DNA of 64,000 nucleotides from Pseudomonas sp. G2-4 (GCF_030064125.1 NZ_CP125957.1:3658001-3722000); one strand, 5' to 3'. Shown: positions 45,389-55,577, counted from the first letter of the stretch. Translations and numbers: made by a program. The notes: a model not told the origin generated them from the sequence alone.

Positions 45389-46501
45389 ATGCGTGAACTC
45401 GGCATCGGTCTGATTGGCACCGGCTTCATGGGCCGTGCCCATGCCTTGGCGTTCCACAATGCCAAAGCGGTGTTCGACCTCCCCCTGAACCTGACACTGG
45501 CGGCCCTCGCCGACGCCGATCCGCAGCGTGCCCGGCAGTGCGCCCAAAGCTGGGGGTTCGAGACGGCCCATAGCGACTGGCAACAGCTGATCGATGACCC
45601 AAAGGTCAACCTGATCGCCATCACCACGCCCAACCATCTGCACTTCCCGATGGCCATGGCGGCCCTGGCCGCAGGCAAGCCGGTCTACTGTGAAAAGCCC
45701 CTGGCAGTATCCCTGGAGCAGGCCGAGCAGATGCGCCAGGCCGCCAAAGCGGCCGGCGTGGTGACGCGGGTCGGCTACAACTACCAGCACAATCCGATCA
45801 TCCAACTGGCGCGGGACCTGCTCCAACGCGGAGAACTGGGGCAGATCATAAGTTTCCAGGGCGAATTCAGCGAAGACTTCATGGCCGACCCGACCTCGCC
45901 GTGGTCATGGCGCTGCGAAGCGGCCCACGCTGGTGGTGCGCTGGCCGACCTGGGCAGTCACTTGCTGGCCATGGCCCGTCATTTGTTGGGTGATGTCGAG
46001 GCGGTGTGCGCCGACAGCCAGACCGTGCACATCCAGCGTCCCGTCAGCGCTGGCAATACCGAACAACGCGCCATCGCCGTGGATGACCAGGTCCACGCCC
46101 TGCTGCGTTTCGCCAACGGCGCCCGAGGCACGGTGAGCAGCAGTTGGCTCAAGCATGGCTACAAGAACCACCTGAGTTTCGAAATCAGCGGCACCCTGGG
46201 CACGCTGGCGTTCGACCAGGAACGGCTTAATGAGCTGCGCCTGTGTCGCGTCGGCCAGACCGGATTCCAGCGTTTGCTGGCCGGCCCGGATTTACCGGGC
46301 TACGCCGCGTTCAGCCCGGCGGCCGGACATCAGTTGGGGTACAACGAATTGAAGACGCTGGAGGTGCAGGAACTGATCATGGCCCTGGCCGGCGAAGGCG
46401 GCAGCGGCACGGACTTCGAAGAGGCCTGGGAAGTGGAGCGGCTGGCGACGGCGATTCGGGTGGCGGCGCGGGAGCAGCGTTGGGTGAAAATCAGTGAATA
46501 G
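45389..46501 (+). CDS. Gfo/Idh/MocA-family oxidoreductase
   Basis: 370 residues. The N-terminal Rossmann domain begins GLIGTGFMGRAHALAF, the family EKP motif is YCEKPLAVS (about residue 95), and a C-terminal beta-sheet domain follows. Members oxidise or reduce sugars and inositols with NAD(P). The substrate is unassigned; two identical operators upstream suggest control by a sugar-responsive regulator. Stands alone between REP pairs. Confidence 0.92.
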   Translation: MRELGIGLIGTGFMGRAHALAFHNAKAVFDLPLNLTLAALADADPQRARQCAQSWGFETAHSDWQQLIDDPKVNLIAITTPNHLHFPMAMAALAAGKPVYCEKPLAVSLEQAEQMRQAAKAAGVVTRVGYNYQHNPIIQLARDLLQRGELGQIISFQGEFSEDFMADPTSPWSWRCEAAHAGGALADLGSHLLAMARHLLGDVEAVCADSQTVHIQRPVSAGNTEQRAIAVDDQVHALLRFANGARGTVSSSWLKHGYKNHLSFEISGTLGTLAFDQERLNELRLCRVGQTGFQRLLAGPDLPGYAAFSPAAGHQLGYNELKTLEVQELIMALAGEGGSGTDFEEAWEVERLATAIRVAAREQRWVKISE

Positions 46502-46526
46502 TCACTGCCCGCCGCTGATCCGCTTT

Positions 46527-46657
46527 TGTGGCGAGGGAGCTTGCTCCCGCTGGGCTACGAAGTAGCCCCAAAACCATTCACCTTGGTGTGCCAGGTTGAT
46601 TGCGTTCAGCCTCTTGGGGTTGCTTCGCAACCCAGCGGGAGCAAGCTCCCTCGCCAC
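46527..46657. repeat. Paired REP elements, GGCGAGGGAGC family (long form)
   Basis: TGTGGCGAGGGAGCTTGCTC and the inverted GAGCAAGCTCCCTCGCCAC with a long spacer that itself recurs at 55961-56091 and 59735-59870 (TGCCAGGTTGATTGCGTTCA and relatives). Confidence 0.9.
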
Positions 46658-46686
46658 GGGGGACGGGGTCAATCTGAATGTTGGGT

Positions 46687-48117
46687 TTACAACTCAACCA
46701 ACCGCGCCGCCAGCGCCTTGGCCTGGCTCGCCACGTCGGTCACGGCAGTGCTTTCCCACCACATCCCCCGCAGTGGCGGGCCCATGGCGAACAGCCGCTG
46801 GGCGGGTTCGCCTTGGGCGTCCAGCACCGCACCGTCAGCACGGGCAGCGATGCCCAGGGCCAGCGGCCCCGGCTGGATCAGACCTCGAGCCAGCAGCTGT
46901 CGCGGCAACGGTCGCGCCACGCGGCGCCAGTCATATTCGATACCGCTGGAGTTGATCAGCGCTGCGCCTTGCACCACGGTCAGTCCGGTCTCGCCCCGAC
47001 GGCGGATGCGAATACCCACCGTACCCTCGGCGGATGACGCCAGGCCCTTGAACGACGCCGCCTGGATCCGCAACCGCCCTTCCCCATGCAGACGCGCCAC
47101 CAGCTCGGCGCTCAACGGCGGCGAACGGTGGTGGTGGCTCTCCCACCAGGGCCGTACATGCCGGACGAACTGCCGGCGCTGCACATCACTGGCCTGGTTC
47201 CACAAACGCCCGATGTGCGCGCGTACCGTGTCCAATGGCGCCTGCCAATCAATGCCCTCGGCCATCGCCTGACGGCATTGTTCACGCAGAGCCCGCATCA
47301 ACTGGCGTGGCGAACGCAGACTGTGATCTTCGGCGAGGAAATCCACCCAGGCCGGCGGCTGGCGGCGCACATGGGGTAACAGGCCATGGCGGGAAAACAC
47401 TTCAATCGGGCCACGGTGCCCGGCCTGCTCCAGAGACACCACGGCGTCGACCATGGTCAGCCCCGAGCCGATGATCAACACTGTCGACTGCGGGTCGAGC
47501 TGGCGCATCGCAGCCACATCCCAAGGATCCAGGGCCGCGGCATTGACACCGTTGGATTCGGTCAGCGGCGTTCGCGCCGCCGGGAACATGCCGGTGGCCA
47601 GCACCGCGAAACGTCCATGCAAGGCCTTTCCATCGTTCAATGTCACCTGCACAGCGTCGTCCACGAGCTGCACATCCACCACCTCTGCGCACACGTGCTC
47701 CACCATCGAGCCGTTCTGTGCGCCCACCGCGCGGGCTTCGGCCAAGCGTTGTTGCACATACAAACCAAAGATTCCCCGGGGTGGGAACAGCTCGCTGACC
47801 GGCACATGTTGCTGATCCGATTCCGGCCAGCCGCCAGCCTCGATGAACGCGGTGAGCCATTGGGTCAGGTCATCGGCGTTGTCCGGATCGACGCTCATCC
47901 GCGCCGCGTTGCCGTTCAAGGTGTGCCCCAGCTCCACGGCACTGTAGGCCTCGCCCCGGCCCAGTTCGCTGCGCGGCTCGACGATCAGCACCTCGCGTCG
48001 GCCGGGCAGGCGCAGCAACTGCGCCGCCAGCATGGCGCCACTCAGGCCGCCGCCGATGATCAGGATATCGGCTTCGCGGGTGAGGCCGCTCGCCTGTCGA
48101 TCCAACGCTATGTCCAT
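46687..48117 (-). CDS. FAD/NAD(P)-binding oxidoreductase
   Basis: 476 residues. The N-terminal FAD motif is ILIIGGGLSGAMLAAQLL (about residue 18) and a second dinucleotide motif VLIIGSGLTMVDAV lies near residue 215, the layout of FAD-NAD(P)-binding proteins (PF13454 type). The substrate is unknown. The ATG at 48117 has GGAG upstream. Likely an operon with the XRE-cupin regulator 14 bases upstream. Confidence 0.88.
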   Translation of the reverse strand: MDIALDRQASGLTREADILIIGGGLSGAMLAAQLLRLPGRREVLIVEPRSELGRGEAYSAVELGHTLNGNAARMSVDPDNADDLTQWLTAFIEAGGWPESDQQHVPVSELFPPRGIFGLYVQQRLAEARAVGAQNGSMVEHVCAEVVDVQLVDDAVQVTLNDGKALHGRFAVLATGMFPAARTPLTESNGVNAAALDPWDVAAMRQLDPQSTVLIIGSGLTMVDAVVSLEQAGHRGPIEVFSRHGLLPHVRRQPPAWVDFLAEDHSLRSPRQLMRALREQCRQAMAEGIDWQAPLDTVRAHIGRLWNQASDVQRRQFVRHVRPWWESHHHRSPPLSAELVARLHGEGRLRIQAASFKGLASSAEGTVGIRIRRRGETGLTVVQGAALINSSGIEYDWRRVARPLPRQLLARGLIQPGPLALGIAARADGAVLDAQGEPAQRLFAMGPPLRGMWWESTAVTDVASQAKALAARLVEL

Positions 48118-48131
48118 ACCGCTCTCCAGGA

Positions 48132-48707
48132 TCAAATCACCACATTGCGGACGAATCTCGCCGCCACCGGCCCATCGTTGCGATAGGCATGGGGCTGGTT
48201 GCTGGCGAACATGAAAAATTCACCGGCGTCGATCCGGCGCTCTTCGCTGCCCAACAGCAGGGTCAGGCAGCCCTCGAACACATAGAGCTGCTCGCTCCAA
48301 CCCTCGGCGTCGGGTTCGGAAGGGTAATGCTCACCGGGCTCCAGGCGCCACTCCCAGAGCTCGACTTCGCGACTGGCAGTGGCTTTGGCCAGCAGCACGG
48401 CTTTGCTGCCGGGGATGGTACCGGCCCAGGCCAACTCGTTGATGCGGCTCGGGTCGCGAGCGTCGGGGGCCTGGATCAAATCACTGAAGGCCACGTCGAG
48501 GGCTTCGGCGACCCGGTCCAGGGTGGTCAGGCTGACGTTCTTTTCCCCGGCCTCGATGGCCACCAGCATCCGCCGACTGACCCCGGAGCGCTCCGCCAGC
48601 GCGGTCTGGCTGAGCTGAGCGGCGTGCCGCAGGCGGCGGACGTTCTGGCTGACGTGTTGCAGGACGGAGGCCCGCTGGCCATTTTCTTTGTGCACTGTAT
48701 GGCTCAT
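48132..48707 (-). CDS. XRE-family transcriptional regulator with cupin domain
   Basis: 191 residues. Helix-turn-helix at about 20-75 (LSQTALAERSGVSRRMLVAI), then a cupin_2 domain (about 110-190, with EQLYVFEGCLTLLLG and the GEFFMFASNQPHAY stretch) that likely senses a small molecule. The layout is that of PuuR-like regulators. It is transcribed with the FAD oxidoreductase and away from the EamA transporter, one or both of which it probably controls. Confidence 0.92.
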   Translation of the reverse strand: MSHTVHKENGQRASVLQHVSQNVRRLRHAAQLSQTALAERSGVSRRMLVAIEAGEKNVSLTTLDRVAEALDVAFSDLIQAPDARDPSRINELAWAGTIPGSKAVLLAKATASREVELWEWRLEPGEHYPSEPDAEGWSEQLYVFEGCLTLLLGSEERRIDAGEFFMFASNQPHAYRNDGPVAARFVRNVVI

Positions 48708-48710
48708 CTG

Positions 48711-48737
48711 TTGGGGTTGCGCATTATACTGCCCAAC
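48711..48737. promoter_or_regulatory. Inverted repeat in the XRE/EamA divergent promoter region
   Basis: GTTGGG (48711-48716) and CCCAAC (48732-48737) flank a TATACT-containing spacer in the 74 bases between the two start codons. It is a possible operator for the adjacent XRE regulator; the short arms make this weak. Confidence 0.4.
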
Positions 48738-48781
48738 TGTTCGGGCGCATTGTGCGTCCGCCTCAAGTGGCGCGCAAGGTC

Positions 48782-49714
48782 ATGGCATCGGTGAATACCC
48801 CTCAAGCTTCCTCCCGTTTCTCCCGATTCAGCAAGGCCGAATGCGTGCTGGTGCTGATCACCATGATCTGGGGCGGAACTTTCTTGCTGGTACAGCACGC
48901 CATGACGGTCAGCGGACCGATGTTTTTCGTCGGCCTGCGTTTCGCTGCCGCGGCGGCGTTTGTCGCGCTGTTCTCCTGGCGCCACCTGCGGGAGTTGACC
49001 CTGTTCGAACTCAAGGCCGGCTGCTTCATCGGCGTGGCAATCATGCTCGGCTATGGCTTGCAGACCGTCGGCCTGCAGACCATCCCCAGCAGCCAGTCGG
49101 CATTCATCACCGCGCTTTACGTGCCCTTCGTACCACTGCTGCAGTGGTTGGTGCTGGGCCGTCGGCCGGGGTTGATGCCGAGCATCGGCATCATGCTGGC
49201 GTTCACCGGACTGATGCTGGTCTCGGGTCCGGCGGGCGCCTCGTTGAACTTCAGCGCTGGCGAAATCGCCACGTTGATCAGCGCCATCGCGATTGCCGCC
49301 GAAATCATTCTGATCAGCGCCTATGCCGGCCAGGTCGATGTGCGCCGGGTGACCGTGGTGCAACTGGCGAGCACGGCGGTACTGGCATTTCTGATGGTGG
49401 TGCCAACCCAGGAAGCAATCCCGGATTTCTCCTGGTTGCTGCTGGTCAGCGCCCTGGGCCTGGGAGCCGCCAGTGCAGCGATTCAGGTGGCGATGAACTG
49501 GGCGCAGAAAAGTGTCTCGCCCACCCGCGCCACGTTGATCTACGCCGGCGAGCCGGTATGGGCCGGCATTGCCGGACGCCTGGCGGGCGAACGGTTGCCG
49601 GCGATTGCCTTGTTCGGCGCGGCGCTGATTGTGGCGGCGGTGATTGTCAGTGAGCTGAAAACCCGAGGCAAAGGTGTCGTCGTGGAAGATGAGGTGCTTG
49701 AGCGCGAGGGTTAA
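48782..49714 (+). CDS. EamA/DMT-superfamily transporter
   Basis: 310 residues with ten hydrophobic segments forming two EamA halves (ITMIWGGTFLLVQHAM in the first, IYAGEPVWAGIAGRLAGERL in the second). Such proteins export amino acids or metabolites; the substrate is unknown. ATG at 48782 with AAGG upstream; a GTG at 48752 would add ten residues. Divergent from the XRE-cupin regulator. Confidence 0.88.
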   Translation: MASVNTPQASSRFSRFSKAECVLVLITMIWGGTFLLVQHAMTVSGPMFFVGLRFAAAAAFVALFSWRHLRELTLFELKAGCFIGVAIMLGYGLQTVGLQTIPSSQSAFITALYVPFVPLLQWLVLGRRPGLMPSIGIMLAFTGLMLVSGPAGASLNFSAGEIATLISAIAIAAEIILISAYAGQVDVRRVTVVQLASTAVLAFLMVVPTQEAIPDFSWLLLVSALGLGAASAAIQVAMNWAQKSVSPTRATLIYAGEPVWAGIAGRLAGERLPAIALFGAALIVAAVIVSELKTRGKGVVVEDEVLEREG

Positions 49715-49866
49715 GCCTCGTTTAGAAATCGTGTTTCCTATCCTCCTGAAACAATACAAGGCAGGAAAACTGCACCTCCCTTGTAGGATTCTGCGACACC
49801 CTCGCGGTTGGTGATCTGGAATACGCCACGTATGATCCCTGCAATCCACCCGCTGAATAGAAGCCT

Positions 49867-52791
49867 ATGTCACTGATAGTTCTATTGCTTTTGCCCTTCA
49901 TCGGCAGCTGTGTCGCGGCGCTGCTGCCGCATAACGCCCGTAACGCCGAATCCTTGCTGGCAGGCCTCGTGGCCCTGGCCGGCACCGTTCAGGTGGCCTT
50001 GCTGTACCCGCAGATCGCCGACGGCGGCGTGATTCGTGAAACGTATGCCTGGCTGCCCAGCCTGGGCCTGGATTTCGTGTTGCGCCTGGACGGTTTCGCC
50101 TGGCTGTTTTCGTTGCTGGTGCTGGGCATCGGTACGCTGGTGTCGCTGTATGCCCGCTATTACATGTCGCCGGACGATCCGGTGCCGCGCTTCTTCGCTT
50201 TTTTCCTGGCGTTCATGGGCGCCATGCTCGGGCTGGTGATTTCCGGCAACCTGGTGCAGATGGTGTTTTTCTGGGAACTGACCAGCCTGTTCTCGTTCCT
50301 GCTGATCGGCTACTGGCACCACCGCGCCGACGCCCGGCGCGGAGCCTACATGGCCTTGATGGTGACCGGCGCCGGCGGGCTTTGCCTGTTGGCCGGGGTG
50401 ATGCTGCTCGGGCATGTGGTGGGCAGCTATGACCTGGACAAGGTCCTGGCCGCCGGCGACCAGATCCGGGCCCATGCCCTCTACCCTATCCTGCTGCCGT
50501 TGATCCTGATCGGCGCCCTGAGCAAAAGCGCGCAATTTCCTTTCCACTTCTGGCTTCCCCATGCCATGGCCGCGCCCACGCCGGTGTCGGCGTATCTGCA
50601 CTCGGCCACCATGGTCAAGGCCGGGGTGTTCCTGCTGGCGCGGTTATGGCCGTCGCTGTCGGGCAGCGAAGAATGGTTCTACATCGTCAGTGGCGCGGGG
50701 GCCTGTACGTTGTTGCTGGGCGCCTACTGCGCGATGTTCCAGAACGACCTCAAGGGACTGCTGGCCTACTCCACCATCAGCCACCTCGGGCTGATCACCC
50801 TGCTGTTGGGCCTGAACAGTCCGCTGGCGGCCGTGGCGGCGGTGTTTCATATCCTCAACCACGCCACCTTCAAGGCCTCGCTGTTCATGGCCGCCGGGAT
50901 CATCGACCATGAAAGCGGCACCCGGGATATTCGCAAGCTCAGTGGCCTGGTCCGGCTGATTCCGTTCACTGCAACGTTGGCGATGGTCGCGAGCGCGGCG
51001 ATGGCAGGGGTGCCGCTGCTCAATGGGTTCCTGTCCAAGGAAATGTTCTTCGCCGAGACCGTGTTCATTTCCGCCACGGCCTGGGTCGAGCTGGCGCTGC
51101 CGATCATCGCCACCATCGCCGGGACTTTCAGCGTCGCCTACTCCCTGCGCTTTACCGTGGACGTGTTCTTCGGCCCCACCGCCACCGACCTGCCCCATAC
51201 GCCCCACGAACCACCACGCTGGATGCGCGCTCCAGTGGAGCTGCTGGTGTTCACCTGCCTGCTGGTGGGGATCTTCCCGGCCCAGGTGGTCGGTTCGTTG
51301 CTCGCGGCGGCCGCGTTGCCGGTGGTCGGCGGCACGCTGCCCGAGTACAGCCTGGCGATCTGGCACGGCCTGAACGCGCCGATGATCATGAGCCTGGTGG
51401 CGATGTCCGGCGGCATCGTGCTGTACCTGCTGCTGCGCAATCAGTTCCGGCAAGGGCACATCAAGCACCCACCCTTCATTGGCCGACTCAGTGGCAAGCG
51501 GCTGTTCGAGCGTTGCCTGGTGCTGATGATGCGCCTCGGTCGGCGGCTGGAACGCCGGATCAGTACCCGCCGCCTGCAGGCCCAGCTGTTCCTGCTGGTG
51601 CTGGCCGCGGTACTCGCCGGGCTGATCCCGATGCTGCACAGCACGCTGGTCTGGGGCGACCGGCCGAAGATCCCGGGCTCCATCGTGTTCGTCACCCTGT
51701 GGTTGCTGGCAATTGCCTGTGCACTGGGCGCGGCCTGGCAGGCCAAGTATCACCGGCTCGCGGCCCTGACCATGGTCAGCGTCTGCGGCCTGATGACCTG
51801 CGTAACCTTCGTCTGGTTCTCCGCGCCCGACCTGGCGTTGACGCAGCTGGTGGTGGAAGTGGTGACCACGGTGCTGATCCTGCTGGGCCTGCGCTGGCTG
51901 CCGCGACGGATCGAGGATGCCTCGCCGCGGCCCAACAGCGAACGACGCGCACGCATCCGTCGCCTGCGGGACTTGCTCTTGTCCATCGCGGTGGGCGGCG
52001 GCATGGCACTGTTGTCCTACGCCATGCTGACACGCCAGACGCCCAACGATATTTCTTCGTTCTACCTCAGTCGTGCCCTGCCCGAAGGCGGCGGCAGCAA
52101 TGTGGTGAACGTGATGCTGGTGGATTTCCGTGGCTTCGACACCCTGGGGGAAATCACCGTGCTGGTGGCGGTAGCCCTGGCGGTGTTCGCCCTGTTGCGA
52201 CGCTTCCGCCCACCGAGGGAAAGCATGCAATTGCCAGCGCAACAGCGTCAGTTGGCACCGGACGTGGTCACCGATCTGGTCAACCCGCGCCATGCCAGCG
52301 ACACCGCGCTGGGCTTCATGATGGTGCCGTCGGTGCTGGTGCGCCTGCTGCTGCCGATCGCCCTGGTGGTGTCGTTCTACCTGTTCATGCGCGGTCACAA
52401 TCAACCGGGCGGTGGCTTCGTGGCCGGGCTGGTGATGTCGGTGGCGTTCATCCTCCAGTACATGGTCGCCGGCACGCAGTGGGTCGAGGCGCAAATGAGC
52501 CTGCGACCGCTGCGCTGGATGGGTACCGGGCTGTTCTTCGCCACCGCCACCGGCCTCGGGTCGATGGCCGTGGGTTATCCGTTCCTGACGACGCACACCT
52601 GGCACTTCGAATGGCCGTTGCTGGGTGACATTCACCTGGCCAGCGCGCTGTTCTTCGACATCGGCGTGTACGCCGTGGTGGTCGGCTCAACGCTGTTGAT
52701 CCTCACCGCCCTGGCTCACCAATCGGTGCGGGCGCATAAACCGAGCCTGCAATCCAAACCCGTCGCCCCTCGCACAGGAGCCACTGCCTGA
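49867..52791 (+). CDS. mrpA: Mrp-type Na+(K+)/H+ antiporter subunit A (A/B fusion)
   Basis: 974 residues. The first 600 form a NuoL-like proton-channel core with the conserved Lys in the SAQFPFHFWLPHAMAAPTPV region and about sixteen membrane helices. The C-terminal part carries an MrpB-type domain (from about residue 800, with FYLFMRGHNQPGGGFVAGL), so subunit B is fused, as in Pseudomonas. Drives proton-coupled extrusion of Na+ and pH control. Its stop shares bases with the mrpC start (TGATG). Confidence 0.95.
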   Translation: MSLIVLLLLPFIGSCVAALLPHNARNAESLLAGLVALAGTVQVALLYPQIADGGVIRETYAWLPSLGLDFVLRLDGFAWLFSLLVLGIGTLVSLYARYYMSPDDPVPRFFAFFLAFMGAMLGLVISGNLVQMVFFWELTSLFSFLLIGYWHHRADARRGAYMALMVTGAGGLCLLAGVMLLGHVVGSYDLDKVLAAGDQIRAHALYPILLPLILIGALSKSAQFPFHFWLPHAMAAPTPVSAYLHSATMVKAGVFLLARLWPSLSGSEEWFYIVSGAGACTLLLGAYCAMFQNDLKGLLAYSTISHLGLITLLLGLNSPLAAVAAVFHILNHATFKASLFMAAGIIDHESGTRDIRKLSGLVRLIPFTATLAMVASAAMAGVPLLNGFLSKEMFFAETVFISATAWVELALPIIATIAGTFSVAYSLRFTVDVFFGPTATDLPHTPHEPPRWMRAPVELLVFTCLLVGIFPAQVVGSLLAAAALPVVGGTLPEYSLAIWHGLNAPMIMSLVAMSGGIVLYLLLRNQFRQGHIKHPPFIGRLSGKRLFERCLVLMMRLGRRLERRISTRRLQAQLFLLVLAAVLAGLIPMLHSTLVWGDRPKIPGSIVFVTLWLLAIACALGAAWQAKYHRLAALTMVSVCGLMTCVTFVWFSAPDLALTQLVVEVVTTVLILLGLRWLPRRIEDASPRPNSERRARIRRLRDLLLSIAVGGGMALLSYAMLTRQTPNDISSFYLSRALPEGGGSNVVNVMLVDFRGFDTLGEITVLVAVALAVFALLRRFRPPRESMQLPAQQRQLAPDVVTDLVNPRHASDTALGFMMVPSVLVRLLLPIALVVSFYLFMRGHNQPGGGFVAGLVMSVAFILQYMVAGTQWVEAQMSLRPLRWMGTGLFFATATGLGSMAVGYPFLTTHTWHFEWPLLGDIHLASALFFDIGVYAVVVGSTLLILTALAHQSVRAHKPSLQSKPVAPRTGATA

Positions 52792-53135
52792 TGGAAGAAG
52801 TCATCGCAATTGCAATCGGCGTACTGGCCGCCTCCGGGGTCTGGCTGGTGCTGCGACCACGGACCTTTCAGGTGGTCATGGGCCTGTGCCTGCTGTCCTA
52901 CGGCGTCAACTTGTTCATCTTCAGCATGGGCAGCCTGTTCATCGGCAAGGAACCGATCATCAAGGACGGCGTGCCCCAGGATCTGCTGCACTACACCGAC
53001 CCGCTGCCCCAGGCCCTGGTGCTGACCGCCATCGTGATCAGCTTCGCCATGACCGCCCTGTTCCTGGTGGTCCTGCTGGCGTCCCGGGGCCTGACCGGTA
53101 CTGACCATGTGGACGGTCGGGAGCCCAAGGAATGA
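52791..53135 (+). CDS. mrpC: Mrp antiporter subunit C (NuoK-like)
   Basis: 114 residues, three membrane helices of the NuoK type: GVLAASGVWLVLRP, LCLLSYGVNLFIFSMG and a third around 78-100 (LVLTAIVISFAMTALFLVVL). Part of the membrane complex. Overlaps mrpA by one base and mrpD by four. Confidence 0.95.
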   Translation: MEEVIAIAIGVLAASGVWLVLRPRTFQVVMGLCLLSYGVNLFIFSMGSLFIGKEPIIKDGVPQDLLHYTDPLPQALVLTAIVISFAMTALFLVVLLASRGLTGTDHVDGREPKE

Positions 53136-54817
53136 TGTTGACGCCCCACTTGATCGCCGCGCCCATCCTGCTGCCGCTGCTGACCGCCGCGTTGATGCTG
53201 ATGCTGGGCGAGAAACACCGTCCACTCAAGGCACGGATCAACCTGCTTTCCAGTCTGCTGGGCCTGGGCATCGCCGTGCTGTTGCTTGACTGGACCCAGG
53301 ACCAGGCCCTGCCCGCGTCCATCGGCGTGTACCTGCCTGGCAACTGGCAAGCGCCGTTCGGCATCGTACTGGTGGTTGATCGCCTGTCAGCGCTGATGCT
53401 GGTGCTCACCGGCATCATCGGCGTCTGCGCCCTGCTGTTCGCCACGGCCCGTTGGGACCGCGCCGGGGCGAGTTTCCATGCGCTGTTCCAGATCCAGCTG
53501 ATGGGCCTCTATGGGGCCTTCCTGACGGCGGACCTGTTCAACCTGTTCGTGTTCTTCGAAGTGTTGCTGGCGGCCTCCTACGGGTTGATGTTGCACGGTT
53601 CGGGCCGGGCGCGGGTGTCGTCGGGGCTGCATTACATTTCCATCAATCTGTTGGCCTCGTCGCTGTTCCTGATCGGCGCGGCGCTGATCTATGGCGTCAC
53701 TGGCACGTTGAACATGGCCGACCTGGCCTTGAAGGTGCCCCTGGTGCCGGAAGCCGACCGTGGCCTGCTGCACGCCGGGGCAGGGATCCTTGCGGTGGCG
53801 TTCCTGGCCAAAGCTGGCCTGTGGCCGCTGAATTTCTGGCTGGTGCCGGCCTACAGCGCGGCCAGTGCGCCGGTAGCGGCGTTGTTCGCGATCATGACCA
53901 AGGTCGGCGTCTACACGATTTTGCGTCTGTGGACGTTGCTCTTCTCCGGCCAGGCCGGCGCCTCGGCGTTTTTCGGCGCCGACTGGCTGGTCTACGGCGG
54001 CATGGCGACCATCATCTGCGCGGCCATTGCCATTCTGGGGGCCCAACGCCTGGAGCGCATGGCCAGCCTGAGCATCCTGGTCTCGGCCGGAATTCTGCTG
54101 TCAGCGATTGGTTTCGCCCAACCCAACCTGATGGGGGCCGCGCTGTTTTACCTGGTAAGTTCGACCCTGGCGCTCTGTGCACTGTTCTTGCTGGCCGAGC
54201 TGATCGAACGCTCGCGCTCGGCCAACGACATGTCCCTGGACGATGACCTGGATACGTTGCCACGGCCAATGGAATCCCTGGAGCCGCCCAAGGGCATCAA
54301 CCTTGATGACGAACAGAAAGCCGTGGTCGGGCAAGTGATCCCCTGGACCATGGCCTTCCTCGGCTTGAGTTTCATCTTCTGTGCGTTGTTGATCATCGGC
54401 ATGCCGCCGCTGTCGGGGTTCATCGGCAAGTTGAGCCTGCTGGGAGCCTTGCTCAACCCCCAAGGGCTTGGGGCCAGCGCCGGGACGCCGGTGTCGAATC
54501 AGGCGTGGGGGTTGTTGGCGTTGCTGATCCTGTCCGGGCTGGCCTCGTTGATTGCGTTCTCACGCCTGGGCGTCCAACGCTTCTGGACGCCGCAAGAGCG
54601 ACCCTCGCCGTTGCTGCGGCCTTTCGAATGCCTGCCGATCATCCTGTTGCTGGGCCTGGGCATCGCCTTGACCTTCAAGGCCGAGCCGTTGTTGCGTTAC
54701 ACCCAGTCCGCTGCCGATGCGTTGAACAATCCAGAACATTATGTGATGTCAGTGCTCGCCACCCGCTCCGTCCCGAACCCCGAGACCAGCGCCGCATTGC
54801 AGGAGGTGCAACCATGA
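53132..54817 (+). CDS. mrpD: Mrp antiporter subunit D (NuoN-like)
   Basis: 561 residues with the NuoM/N-like antiporter core: glutamate in LFVFFEVLLAASYGLML (about residue 140) and lysine in FLAKAGLWPLNFWLVPAYSA (about 230). About fourteen membrane helices. Second proton pathway of the complex. ATGA overlaps at both ends. Confidence 0.95.
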   Translation: MMLTPHLIAAPILLPLLTAALMLMLGEKHRPLKARINLLSSLLGLGIAVLLLDWTQDQALPASIGVYLPGNWQAPFGIVLVVDRLSALMLVLTGIIGVCALLFATARWDRAGASFHALFQIQLMGLYGAFLTADLFNLFVFFEVLLAASYGLMLHGSGRARVSSGLHYISINLLASSLFLIGAALIYGVTGTLNMADLALKVPLVPEADRGLLHAGAGILAVAFLAKAGLWPLNFWLVPAYSAASAPVAALFAIMTKVGVYTILRLWTLLFSGQAGASAFFGADWLVYGGMATIICAAIAILGAQRLERMASLSILVSAGILLSAIGFAQPNLMGAALFYLVSSTLALCALFLLAELIERSRSANDMSLDDDLDTLPRPMESLEPPKGINLDDEQKAVVGQVIPWTMAFLGLSFIFCALLIIGMPPLSGFIGKLSLLGALLNPQGLGASAGTPVSNQAWGLLALLILSGLASLIAFSRLGVQRFWTPQERPSPLLRPFECLPIILLLGLGIALTFKAEPLLRYTQSAADALNNPEHYVMSVLATRSVPNPETSAALQEVQP

Positions 54818-55302
54818 AGCGCCTGTTTCCCGCACCGTGGCTGTCCCTGGCGCTCGGGTTGCTGTGGCTGGTATTGAATCTGTCCCTCAGCGCCGGCCAT
54901 CTGCTGCTGGGGGCTGCGCTGGGCTTCCTGGCCCCGTTGATGATGCGCCCGTTGCGCCCGCGCCCGATCCGTATCCGGCGACCGTGGGTGGTCCTGCGGT
55001 TGTTCCTGCTGGTGGGCCGCGACGTGCTGGTTTCCAATCTGACGGTGGCCTGGGGTGTGCTGAACGCCGGGCGCCACCCCCCTCGCCCACAGTTCATCAA
55101 GGTGCCGCTGGACTTGCACGATGCCAACGGCCTGGCGGCCCTGTCGATGATCACCACGGTGATTCCCGGAACGGTCTGGTCGGAACTGGCCCTGGATCGC
55201 AGCATCCTGCTGATCCATGTGTTTGACCTGGAGGACGAGGCGTCCTTCATCGCGCACTTCAAGGCCACCTACGAGCGTCCCTTGATGGAGATTTTCCAAT
55301 GA
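54814..55302 (+). CDS. mrpE: Mrp antiporter subunit E
   Basis: 162 residues. Two N-terminal membrane segments, then the family block NLTVAWGVLNAGRHPPRPQF and the conserved MITTVIPGTVWSELALD. Required for complex assembly. ATG at 54814 with AGGAGG upstream, overlapping mrpD by four bases. Confidence 0.94.
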   Translation: MKRLFPAPWLSLALGLLWLVLNLSLSAGHLLLGAALGFLAPLMMRPLRPRPIRIRRPWVVLRLFLLVGRDVLVSNLTVAWGVLNAGRHPPRPQFIKVPLDLHDANGLAALSMITTVIPGTVWSELALDRSILLIHVFDLEDEASFIAHFKATYERPLMEIFQ

Positions 55303-55577
55303 GCCCGCTGCTGTCCAATGCGATCCTGCTGAGCCTGTTCCTGTTCTCCCTGGCGATGGTGTTGACCCTGCTGCGGCTGTTCAAGGGGCCTTCGGCACAA
55401 GACCGGGTCTTGGCCCTGGACTATTTGTACATCGTGGCGATGCTGATGATGCTGGTGCTGGGCATTCGTTATGCCAGTGACACTTATTTCGAGGCGGCGC
55501 TACTGATCGCCCTGTTCGGCTTTGTCGGCTCGTTCGCCCTGGCCAAGTTCCTGTTGCGTGGCGAGGTGATCGAATGA
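55299..55577 (+). CDS. mrpF: Mrp antiporter subunit F
   Basis: 92 residues, three membrane helices with the conserved GPSAQDRVLALDYL motif after the first. Overlaps mrpE and mrpG by four bases. Confidence 0.94.
   Translation: MSPLLSNAILLSLFLFSLAMVLTLLRLFKGPSAQDRVLALDYLYIVAMLMMLVLGIRYASDTYFEAALLIALFGFVGSFALAKFLLRGEVIE

Noticed and set aside
50644..52635. 663-codon minus-strand open frame opposite mrpA
   Set aside because: Gln/His-rich shadow of a membrane protein gene, no domain pattern.
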